From Bacteroidota bacterium (GTDB lineage: Bacteria > Bacteroidota > Bacteroidia > Cytophagales > Cytophagaceae), in assembly GCA_023458555.1 (NCBI GenBank), contig JAEWYS010000008.1, positions 372,001 to 436,000 of the forward strand: a DNA stretch of 64,000 nucleotides, given 5' to 3'. Positions 53,854-62,144 of the stretch are shown piece by piece. Numbering within the stretch: position 1 is the stretch's first letter; each line of letters opens with the position of its first letter. The translations under genes and the position numbers were made by a program. The notes beneath the pieces were generated by a model. That model was not told where the DNA came from, searched no databases, and saw only the letters and a program-made list of their open reading frames with translations.

Positions 53854-54966
53854 ATGAGTAAAAAAGGAAGGGTTCTGGTCGCTATGAGTGGGGGAATCGA
53901 CAGCTCCGTAGCTGCGGTTATGCTTCACGAGCAGGGGTATGAGGTGATCGGAATGACCATGAAAACCTGGGATTATGCATCTTCCGGAGGCTCCAAAAAA
54001 GAAACCGGATGCTGTAGCCTCGATTCTATAAATGATGCCCGAAATATAGCGGTAACTCTTGGTTTTCCGCATTATATTCTTGATATACGTTCCGAGTTCG
54101 GTGATTATGTAATTGATCACTTTACCGGAGAATACCTGAACGGACGTACTCCCAATCCCTGCGTGCTATGCAATACCCATATCAAATGGGATGCTCTGCT
54201 TCGCAGAGCAGATAAGCTGGGCTGCGACTTTATTGCCACCGGCCACTATGCCAATCTGAGACTGGAAAACAACCGGTATGTAATATCCAAAGGCATTGAT
54301 GAAAACAAAGACCAGTCATATGCTTTGTGGGGTATAAGTCAGGAGAGTCTCAGCAGAACTATTTTTCCGCTGGGTAATCTCCGAAAAACAAGAATCCGTG
54401 AGATGGCTGCAGAGATGGGATTCATGGAGCTGGTAACCAAATCAGAATCCTATGAAATATGCTTTGTGCCGGATAATGACTACAGAGGCTTTCTGAAAAG
54501 GCGGCTTCCCAATCTCGAAGATGATGTCAGGGGCGGGGAGTATGTGCTGGAAGATGGCACTGTAGTGGGTAAGCATGAAGGATATCCTTTTTACACCATT
54601 GGTCAGCGCAAAGGCCTGGGAGTTGCTCTCGGGTATCCGGTATTCGTTTCAGAAATCCGTAAGGAAGCTAACCAGGTTGTTCTGTCTCAGGAAAACGGAC
54701 TTTATAAGGATGCGATGTGGGTAAACAAGCTTACCATGGGTAAATATGCCGATCTGATCGGCAAGCCAACCGAAACAATTACCAAGGTCCGGTACAATGA
54801 CGCCGGCACTCCGGCGCTAATTGAGCAAATAGGTGAAGGAATGAAAGTGCACTTCCATCAGCCGGTAAAGGCTATCGCTCCTGGTCAGGCTGCCGTATTT
54901 TACGAAGGCAATGATGTAATAGGGGGTGGCTGGATTGCTTCAAGTTTTAATCAGGACAATGAATAA
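53854..54966 (+). CDS. mnmA: tRNA-specific 2-thiouridylase MnmA
   Basis: A 370-residue enzyme that thiolates U34 of tRNA Lys, Glu and Gln. PP-loop VLVAMSGGIDSSVAAVML, catalytic Cys in NPCVLCNTHIKWD, and the second Cys in SYEICFVPDNDYRGFL are all present, and GQRKGLGVALGYPVFV marks the central domain. The usual length for the family. It is the third gene of the thioredoxin unit; the next gene overlaps its last codons (54959-54966). Confidence 0.96.
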   Translation: MSKKGRVLVAMSGGIDSSVAAVMLHEQGYEVIGMTMKTWDYASSGGSKKETGCCSLDSINDARNIAVTLGFPHYILDIRSEFGDYVIDHFTGEYLNGRTPNPCVLCNTHIKWDALLRRADKLGCDFIATGHYANLRLENNRYVISKGIDENKDQSYALWGISQESLSRTIFPLGNLRKTRIREMAAEMGFMELVTKSESYEICFVPDNDYRGFLKRRLPNLEDDVRGGEYVLEDGTVVGKHEGYPFYTIGQRKGLGVALGYPVFVSEIRKEANQVVLSQENGLYKDAMWVNKLTMGKYADLIGKPTETITKVRYNDAGTPALIEQIGEGMKVHFHQPVKAIAPGQAAVFYEGNDVIGGGWIASSFNQDNE

Positions 54967-55624
54967 ATATATACTTTTTCTGACCGGGATATGCCTTTTT
55001 GCCTGCAATAAGCAGGATTCTGTGAAACCTTCTACAGGGTACGATTACTACCCATTGCAGGTATCTTCCTACAATGTCTACAAAGTATCAGGCCGCATAA
55101 AAAATGCTCTGCAGGATTCATTGTTTTCTTATGAAATGCTGGAGTTAACCTCCAAAAGCTATACAGAAGGAGAGCAGCAGATATATGTTCTCGAAAAATT
55201 TATCCGCGCGTCTTCCGAAGATGCGTGGCCGGATACACCGGATACTGTACAATCGGTTCGGCTTGCAAATAACCAGTTAATACATACTGTAAACAACAAA
55301 GCAGTTGTAAAGCTGGTTTTCCCGCCCAAAGAAGGCAAGCGCTGGAACAGTAATTCCTTCAACACTGATCCGGACGTTTTTTATACCATGAAAAACATAA
55401 ATAAGGAATATACTCTGAACAATCAATCCTATCCGTCTGCTATTGTCGTAGAACAGGCAATGGATACAACTAATCGCATACAAAGGAACAAACAATTTGA
55501 AGTGTATGCCCATAACACAGGTTTAATTTATGCCTATTCAGAAATACTTTCACTAGATTTTTCATCCGGAGATACCACAAGTGTTAACTTTTATACCAGG
55601 GAATATTTATACAGCTCTCGCTAA
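54959..55624 (+). CDS. Lipoprotein, unknown function
   Basis: A 221-residue lipoprotein with lipobox LFAC (Cys16). The start at 54959 overlaps the mnmA stop by 8 bp, which gives a clean signal sequence MNKYILFLTGICLFAC. The mature part is mixed beta (YDYYPLQVSSYNVYKVSG, VVKLVFPPKEGKRWNSNSFN), without recognised family. Its 3' end overlaps the first 44 bases of the subtilisin gene. Confidence 0.8.
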   Translation: MNKYILFLTGICLFACNKQDSVKPSTGYDYYPLQVSSYNVYKVSGRIKNALQDSLFSYEMLELTSKSYTEGEQQIYVLEKFIRASSEDAWPDTPDTVQSVRLANNQLIHTVNNKAVVKLVFPPKEGKRWNSNSFNTDPDVFYTMKNINKEYTLNNQSYPSAIVVEQAMDTTNRIQRNKQFEVYAHNTGLIYAYSEILSLDFSSGDTTSVNFYTREYLYSSR

Positions 55625-57167
55625 TCTGCTGCTTTTGTTCTGCTTGCCGGCTTTTGCCCAGCAGGAATACATTGTCTATTTTACTGATAAAAAACACAAT
55701 TCATACACCACAGCCGCTCCTGAAAACTTTCTTTCGGAAAAAAGTATTCACAGAAGATTACGACAGCATATCCCGGTCACAGAAGAAGATATTCCGGTAA
55801 GCAATCTATATCTCGACTCACTCAGGCTTGAGGGAATCGAGGTAATATACTCCTCCAAATGGCTTAATGCATGCCTCGTACAGGCTTCGTCTGAACAACT
55901 ATCCCGAATCTCTTCCTGTTCTTTCGTACGACATATTGATGCTGCGGATAAGCAATATGGCGGTATATCCCGGCAGGAATCCCGACATACCCTCCAGCCA
56001 ATATACGACTATGGCACTTCAGAGCAACAGCTGCAATTGCATCATATCCCCCAAATGCATTCGGAAGGCCTGACCGGTCATGGAATAGTAATTGCGGTTC
56101 TGGACGCCGGTTTTAAAAATGCAGACGAAATAGGAGCCCTGCAACATTTAGCTGATTCTGACGCAATTCTTGCAACCTATGATTTTCCTTCAAACGAAAC
56201 TAATGTATACAATGATCATGAGCATGGTACCCATGTCCTTTCCATAATGGCAGCCTACGCTCCCGGAACACTTATAGGAGCCGCATTTGAAGCGGCTTAT
56301 ATCCTGTTGCGAACTGAAGATGTCTCCTATGAGTCAGGCAAGGAAGAGTTTTACTGGCTTCTTGCGGCAGAATTATCCGATAGCCTGGGAGCAGATATAC
56401 TATCGAGCTCTCTTGGATACAATACATTTGACGATCCCGCCCAAAATTATTCCTATGAAGATATGAACGGGGAGACGACACTTATTACATGGGCTGCGGA
56501 AAAAGCATTTTCAAAAGGCATGCTCATCGTAAACAGTGTTGGCAATGAAGGCAATTCTTCCTGGAGATATCTGATCGCTCCGGCCGATGGACACCATGTC
56601 CTGGCTGTAGGAGCAGTCAACCGTAACGGGCAGTTTTACAGCATAAGCAGCCGGGGTCCATCGGCTGATGGCCGGATCAAACCCGATGTGGTAGCTACCG
56701 GGCAGGGAACACGGGCTATATCTCCTGCCGGCAATCTGGTTAGTGTCAACGGGACATCCTACTCAGCTCCTCTGATTAGCGGGTTTGCTGCCAATCTCTG
56801 GCAGCATCAGCCTGAATTGACTAATCTCGAACTTTTACAAAAAATCAAAGAATCCGGCTCACAGGCTGCTAACCCGGATAATAATATGGGGTATGGAATC
56901 CCTGTATACAAAAGAACAACGGGCATACAAGCTTCCGATAAACGGACATTGCTTATCCGCAATCCGGTAACCGATTTTATTTATTTTATCAACCTGCCTT
57001 TCAATTCCTTTGCTCTGACTATTACTGATCTGAGCGGAAAAAATGTTGTTAATACTACTCTGGCTAATACCCAGCCACTTGATGTCTCAACACTGGCTTC
57101 CGGAGCATATATTGTCAGTATAAATAAAGACGACACCGTCTTACGCCAAATCATCATAAAAAAATAG
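55581..57167 (+). CDS. Subtilisin-like serine peptidase (S8) with T9SS sorting domain
   Basis: A 528-residue secreted protease. The catalytic triad is visible: Asp in VLDAGF (about 174), His in HEHGTHV (about 216) and Ser in GTSYSAP (about 393). A signal peptide (ends PAFAQ) and a ~120-residue propeptide-like region precede the domain; the oxyanion-hole Asn is in NSVGNEG. The last ~75 residues form a short type A sorting domain (LIRNPVTDFIYFI, ending RQIIIKK). The only candidate start is the GTG at 55581, overlapping the lipoprotein gene by 44 bp. Confidence 0.9.
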   Translation: MLTFIPGNIYTALANLLLLFCLPAFAQQEYIVYFTDKKHNSYTTAAPENFLSEKSIHRRLRQHIPVTEEDIPVSNLYLDSLRLEGIEVIYSSKWLNACLVQASSEQLSRISSCSFVRHIDAADKQYGGISRQESRHTLQPIYDYGTSEQQLQLHHIPQMHSEGLTGHGIVIAVLDAGFKNADEIGALQHLADSDAILATYDFPSNETNVYNDHEHGTHVLSIMAAYAPGTLIGAAFEAAYILLRTEDVSYESGKEEFYWLLAAELSDSLGADILSSSLGYNTFDDPAQNYSYEDMNGETTLITWAAEKAFSKGMLIVNSVGNEGNSSWRYLIAPADGHHVLAVGAVNRNGQFYSISSRGPSADGRIKPDVVATGQGTRAISPAGNLVSVNGTSYSAPLISGFAANLWQHQPELTNLELLQKIKESGSQAANPDNNMGYGIPVYKRTTGIQASDKRTLLIRNPVTDFIYFINLPFNSFALTITDLSGKNVVNTTLANTQPLDVSTLASGAYIVSINKDDTVLRQIIIKK

Positions 57168-57248
57168 CCTGTTCCCTGCCTTCTTAAGCAGCGGGAACCA
57201 TACTATACAGCAAGCTGTTGGGGTATTAGTCTCTTTCGAAAAACATTC

Positions 57249-57968
57249 ATGCGTCATATTCTGATCTTATTTCTGACAGCAGGTTTCATTGCTATTCAAA
57301 GTGGTAGCCATGCTGTTATATCTCAGCTACGTACTCCGGTAGTTAGCACAAATACAATAACAGGAAAGATTACAGGTACAAAACTTATTCGGGATCTGCA
57401 CAACAAACTTCAGGAAGCTGATTCTGAAATCCCTTATCCTCTTCTGGAAAAAGGAATGAAAGGCTATCTGAATCTGAAAAATACCGGTAAGATTGCAAAA
57501 GATGTGATCACCCTGATCGATATGGAAAAACCCGGAACTGAAAAACGAATGTGGGTTATAGATGTGACACAGGCAAAAATTCTAAAACGAACATATGTTG
57601 CCCACGGGAAAAATTCGGGAAATAACTATGCTACTTCTTTCTCCAACGTAGCCAATTCCTATCAGTCCAGTCTGGGTTTTTATGTGACCGGCCAAACTTA
57701 TCACGGCAAACACGGATTATCGCTCCGGCTGGATGGTATGGATACCGGCTTTAATGATAACGCCCGGCAAAGAGCAATTGTACTACACGGAGCCAGTTAT
57801 GTAAGTGACGATTTTATTAAACAATACGGACGGCTTGGAAGGAGCCACGGCTGTCCGGCTGTCCCTGTTTCGGAAAACAAGGAGATTATTGACCTGATAA
57901 AAGGCAGAAGTCTGTTATTTATCAGCGGCAGCTGCAGGAATTATCAGTCCGATTATTTAGCCGGCTGA
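57249..57968 (+). CDS. YkuD-type L,D-transpeptidase family protein (YkuD_2)
   Basis: A 239-residue exported protein (signal MRHILILFLTAGFIAIQSGSHA). Its C-terminal half matches YkuD_2 murein L,D-transpeptidase-like proteins: MWVIDVTQAKILKRTYVAHGKNSGNNYATSFSN, then YSGSLGFYV-type region and catalytic SHGCPAVP (Cys near 202). Predicted to act on peptidoglycan peptides. The 3' end overlaps the 3' end of the kinase gene by 16 bp on the opposite strand. Confidence 0.9.
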   Translation: MRHILILFLTAGFIAIQSGSHAVISQLRTPVVSTNTITGKITGTKLIRDLHNKLQEADSEIPYPLLEKGMKGYLNLKNTGKIAKDVITLIDMEKPGTEKRMWVIDVTQAKILKRTYVAHGKNSGNNYATSFSNVANSYQSSLGFYVTGQTYHGKHGLSLRLDGMDTGFNDNARQRAIVLHGASYVSDDFIKQYGRLGRSHGCPAVPVSENKEIIDLIKGRSLLFISGSCRNYQSDYLAG

Positions 57969-60900
57969 CTTTCCTGCAAATCCGGGATTGCACTCTCTCC
58001 GGATATGCTTTCCCGGATTTCGGTTATATTTTCCGACTCTTCCGATTCCTGATACATTGCGCAACACGGCAACGTTACAACAGCAGTAGTGCTGTAATGC
58101 AGCTTGCTTTCTATAAAGATTGTTCCTCCAAGCTTCTCAACAATCTTTTTCACCGTATACAGCCCAAGTCCCGACCCCTTGGACTCATCGGTTCCCCTGT
58201 AAAACATGTCATAGATTCTGGGCATAACCTCTTTCGTTATACCTATACCGTTATCACTAACTGAAATCACAAAGGCTTTATTTTCTTTTTCAGACACATT
58301 CAGAAAGATATGACTGCCTATATTTGCTTTCCGGTATTTAACAGAGTTTTCCAGTATATTATAAATAATGGTCTGAACCAGTCTTGCATCATTGTAAAAA
58401 ATCTGATTGTCTTCTATCGTAATACGTATATTAATATCATCCAGAGTATTATCCTTTTTTAATTCATCCAGCACTTCTCGGATAATTTTCCTGAAATCAA
58501 CCTTTTCGATCTTTGTATCTCCTTCTATGATTTCAACAATATTGATCAGATTTTTAAGTACTGTATCAAGAATAACCGTCCGATCAAGAATCATATTAAA
58601 AAACTTGCGGGCATAGGGATCACTCACTTCAATCATGCCCAGCTGGGTAAGTCCTTTGACTGTAGATATAGGTCCTCTTAAATCATGCGAGCTTCGGTAA
58701 ATAAAATTATTAAGTTCCTGATTGGTCTGCTTTAGCTTTTCTTCAACAAGCTTTTGCTTTTCCTGTGCATTTATCCGCTGCTTTATCTCTGCTTCAAGAA
58801 TCAGCTTATCCCGGCGCAGCTTTTCCCGTTGTTTCGTAAGCCGCTCTGTTCTCCACTTTACTATGCCATATACAGAAACAACTCCAAAAACAACGGAAAG
58901 GGTAATAAACCACCAGGTTTTCCAGAATGGATTTCTGATCTCAAACTGAAAAGGAGAAGCCATTTCAGTCCATAAGCCGTTTTTAGTTCCGGCTCTTATT
59001 CTGAGCTGATATTTACCAGGAGGGGTATTGGCGTAGGTAACAAAGGGTTCATGGCTTGGCAACGACCAGGCTTTATCAAAGCCCTCCAGTTTATACTGGT
59101 ATATAATTTTCTCGGGATCAGGTTTGAGGCTAATACCAATTACACCAAAAGTCAGGTGATTTTTGTTATAGGGCAACAAAACATTATACGGTATTTTTTC
59201 AAAGCCATATACACTATCAGAATACAGGCTCCAGTCTACTTCCTTAAAGTCCAGCATAATCCCGGTCAGATTAACAATCGGACCTTCGGATCGGGGCTTG
59301 TCAGCATCCGGATTATAATTCACCAGACCGACATTGGTTCCTACCCACAGCGCGCCATGGGTATCAATCGAGCTTGCCAGCGGATTAATTTCCCCAAGAA
59401 TGCTCCCCTCTTTGCTTTCATAAAAAGTAAACTTCTTTTTGTCTGGGACAAACTTCGAAAGTCCCTGTTTATGCCCGATCCATAGCTGCTTTTTCTTATC
59501 CAGCGCCATAAAATAGCAATACGGAGAGCTCAGACCATTTTCATCAGAATACTGTTTCACAAACTTACCATGCCTGAAAAGATAAAATCCCTGTCCGTAG
59601 GTTCCGATCCACATACCATCGGAGTCATCTTCAACAAAACAGCTGATATCAAATGACCGGCCGGGAACCGGTGAAGAATAGTTGACGATAGAACCACGGT
59701 CATATATGCTCAGGCCGCCGCCTCTTGTACCAAACCATATTCTGTTGTAACGATCACAGTACAAGGAATACACTTTGTTATGAGCCAGACCATCCTCAAT
59801 AGTGAAAGCTCTGATAACTGAATCTTTAGTTGTCTGAAAAACACCTTCGTCAGTCGCAATCCAGATATTATTGTCCCTGTCCGCGACCAGATGATTGACC
59901 GTATTATACAACGAGCCGGATTTCCCTCCAAACCATTGCCTGAGCGAGCCGCCTGCCAGATTATACTGCCAGACACCTGCTTCTGCTGTTCCCAGATACA
60001 ATACAGAATCCAGCACTATTATACCTGACAAGGGAAAATTCAGCGAATTGACTGTAAGATGATTAAATCCTGAGGCAGATTTTTTCAAATAGCTGATATT
60101 ACGATCAGAAATGGTCCATATTGTCCCATAGGCATCCGTTGTCAAAGCTTTTACATTATTATCCAAAAGGCCATCCTGTCTTGTATAAAGCCTGAAAATC
60201 GGGTTATTCAAAACAGCAAGTCCATTACCGTAGCTCCCCATCCAGATATTATTTTCCCGATCTGCAAACAGACTTTTAATATAATTACCAGGCAGACCAT
60301 TCTTTTCCATATAATGTTCTATTATCACCAGGCTCTGGTGATGATAGCGGCATTTATATACTCCGTTTCCATAAGAGGAAATATACAGATATCCTTCTTT
60401 GTCCTGAATAATCTGATTTATATTATGCCCTTCAAACTCCGGAACAGATTTTATGCTGCCATCGGCCGTGTCTATTGTCTGAAGACCACTTTCCGAAGTT
60501 CCCGCAAATATTTCTCCGGTTTCTTGATGATAATACAGACACTGAATATTTTCCTCTTCCAGCATTTTTTGTAATACAGTCAGACTACCGCTGGAATAGC
60601 TCATTTTTATCAAACCTTCTTCTGTGCCCAGGTATCTGATTCCGGACGGGAGCTCCAGAATCGCATTAATACCTGCCTCTACAAGATCACTGTATACCTG
60701 AACAGTAAGGTCTGCATTAATTCTGATCAGGCCGTTACGTTTTGTACCGGCCCAGATGGAACCATCTTTGCTTTCAAAGAGGACATTTACCGGAGACTGG
60801 GAAAGATGGGCGATATTTAGCTCTATAAAGTTTTGCTGATTAAACAGCGTTATGCCTCCATCAAAATGCCCGAGCCAGGTATGCCCGTTGCTTGCTGTGA

Positions 60901-61171
60901 TACAGGATTGTATGAAATTATTATTAAGTCCTTCCCGCGACGTAAACTGAAAAAACTCCTGTCCGTTAAAACGCGCCAGTCCATCGCCCGAACCGATCAG
61001 AAGACTCCCTTTATGACTTTGAGCCAGGGCATACACATAGTCCTGAGGCAAGCCATCTTTGTATGTATACACTCTGAATCTATAGGTCTGGCCATTGACT
61101 GAAAAACAGCAACATATAAGCCACAGCAAAACTGTTGTACACCGATACAATACAGACTTATTTCGGACCAT
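57953..61171 (-). CDS. Propeller-type sensor histidine kinase (Reg_prop, Y_Y_Y, HisKA, HATPase)
   Basis: A 1072-residue membrane sensor. Signal peptide about 1-28, then about 14 Reg_prop blades (KDGLPQDYVYALAQSHKGSLLIGSGDGL, with many NIWxGTxxxGL) forming two periplasmic propellers, a Y_Y_Y domain (about 640-745), one membrane helix (about 752-772), a coiled coil, HisKA with the phosphoacceptor His in YRSSHDLRGP (about 830), and HATPase (GSGLGLYTVKKIVEKLGG). It lacks the receiver and HTH_AraC modules of hybrid two-component systems. The start at ATG 61171 overlaps the gene before it (ending 61158) by 14 bp. Confidence 0.93.
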   Translation of the reverse strand: MVRNKSVLYRCTTVLLWLICCCFSVNGQTYRFRVYTYKDGLPQDYVYALAQSHKGSLLIGSGDGLARFNGQEFFQFTSREGLNNNFIQSCITASNGHTWLGHFDGGITLFNQQNFIELNIAHLSQSPVNVLFESKDGSIWAGTKRNGLIRINADLTVQVYSDLVEAGINAILELPSGIRYLGTEEGLIKMSYSSGSLTVLQKMLEEENIQCLYYHQETGEIFAGTSESGLQTIDTADGSIKSVPEFEGHNINQIIQDKEGYLYISSYGNGVYKCRYHHQSLVIIEHYMEKNGLPGNYIKSLFADRENNIWMGSYGNGLAVLNNPIFRLYTRQDGLLDNNVKALTTDAYGTIWTISDRNISYLKKSASGFNHLTVNSLNFPLSGIIVLDSVLYLGTAEAGVWQYNLAGGSLRQWFGGKSGSLYNTVNHLVADRDNNIWIATDEGVFQTTKDSVIRAFTIEDGLAHNKVYSLYCDRYNRIWFGTRGGGLSIYDRGSIVNYSSPVPGRSFDISCFVEDDSDGMWIGTYGQGFYLFRHGKFVKQYSDENGLSSPYCYFMALDKKKQLWIGHKQGLSKFVPDKKKFTFYESKEGSILGEINPLASSIDTHGALWVGTNVGLVNYNPDADKPRSEGPIVNLTGIMLDFKEVDWSLYSDSVYGFEKIPYNVLLPYNKNHLTFGVIGISLKPDPEKIIYQYKLEGFDKAWSLPSHEPFVTYANTPPGKYQLRIRAGTKNGLWTEMASPFQFEIRNPFWKTWWFITLSVVFGVVSVYGIVKWRTERLTKQREKLRRDKLILEAEIKQRINAQEKQKLVEEKLKQTNQELNNFIYRSSHDLRGPISTVKGLTQLGMIEVSDPYARKFFNMILDRTVILDTVLKNLINIVEIIEGDTKIEKVDFRKIIREVLDELKKDNTLDDINIRITIEDNQIFYNDARLVQTIIYNILENSVKYRKANIGSHIFLNVSEKENKAFVISVSDNGIGITKEVMPRIYDMFYRGTDESKGSGLGLYTVKKIVEKLGGTIFIESKLHYSTTAVVTLPCCAMYQESEESENITEIRESISGESAIPDLQESQPAK

Positions 61172-62129
61172 CAAAAGACTTGTATTTTATAGTGTAGGGA
61201 TATTTAGGAACACCGCCGATAGGAGAGGTATAGAAAGGCAATAATTCTCCATACTGGTTTGTAATATAAAAAACTACATTATTATTGGCTCCCTTTTTTA
61301 CTTTAATCAGCTGTATATCCAGAGAGGTATTTTTTTCTTTTTCAGAAATCTGATGTACGCTTGAAGACCAGCTGTTATCCCCCGACACAGTCACTTCTTC
61401 TGCTTTTCTGGCAACCGAAACAATACGCACAATACCGTCATGATCAAAGTCAAAGGTATGAATTTTAACACTTACAACTTTTTCATTAATAAACGGATAG
61501 ATATGTGAAACCTTTCCCGGCTCGTCCCACATTCTGAAAGAATATTCATAGGTAAAAGCATTAGCACCTTCCACAACCTTATTTTCATTGGGATCCGAAC
61601 TGAGAAAATACTTATAGAGATTACCATCATTCCCTTTTATTCCTTCTGCAACAATTTTAAAAACATACCCCTTAAATTCATTCACAAGCTCTCCTTCTAC
61701 CGGATTGAACGGACCAAAAGTATACCACTTGTTATCATATCTCGGCTGACTGTCAAAGGTTTTCTCTGCCAGAGTGGTTCCGCTTTTGAAATTACCAATC
61801 GGGTCAGGATGAGATGCATCCGGATGCGTATATACGCCCTTTCCTCCCATTACGGTAAATCGTGTTTCCGAATCAGGCTGGCCGTTTATTTCATCATGGG
61901 TATTACTGATTTCCGGGTCAAATACCCGTATAAAGAAAGGCTTCTTCCATGTCTGGGGAATAATGAAAAAAAATGTCTGAGTAAAGTCATCGTCTCCCCA
62001 CGCCGTTTCTGATCCATTGCCAAAGGTTACCAGAAACGGAATATTTTCCTCAGCCGCAGGAACCGATTGTGCCCTGATATCAATGAGAGGATACAAAAAC
62101 AAGCTTAATAATACTAGTATAATTCTCAC
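61158..62129 (-). CDS. Exported protein, unknown function
   Basis: A 323-residue exported protein starting at a GTG (MRIILVLLSLFLYPLIDIRAQ signal peptide). It has no known domain; the mature part is beta-rich with an odd conserved feel (TFGNGSETAWGDDDFTQTFFFIIP, GKGVYTHPDASHPD, GNFKSGTTLAEKTFDSQPRYDNKWYTFGPF). SD-like AGGAAGGAG precedes the GTG. It starts 15 bp after the OmpA-PKD gene and overlaps the kinase gene, so it is the middle of a three-gene envelope operon. Confidence 0.82.
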   Translation of the reverse strand: MRIILVLLSLFLYPLIDIRAQSVPAAEENIPFLVTFGNGSETAWGDDDFTQTFFFIIPQTWKKPFFIRVFDPEISNTHDEINGQPDSETRFTVMGGKGVYTHPDASHPDPIGNFKSGTTLAEKTFDSQPRYDNKWYTFGPFNPVEGELVNEFKGYVFKIVAEGIKGNDGNLYKYFLSSDPNENKVVEGANAFTYEYSFRMWDEPGKVSHIYPFINEKVVSVKIHTFDFDHDGIVRIVSVARKAEEVTVSGDNSWSSSVHQISEKEKNTSLDIQLIKVKKGANNNVVFYITNQYGELLPFYTSPIGGVPKYPYTIKYKSFDGPK

Positions 62130-62144
62130 AAATACAACTCCTTC

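Noticed and set aside
57171..57198. Hairpin GTTCCCTGC/GCAGCGGGAAC after the subtilisin gene
   Set aside because: Bulged stem without a T-tract, so not called as a terminator.
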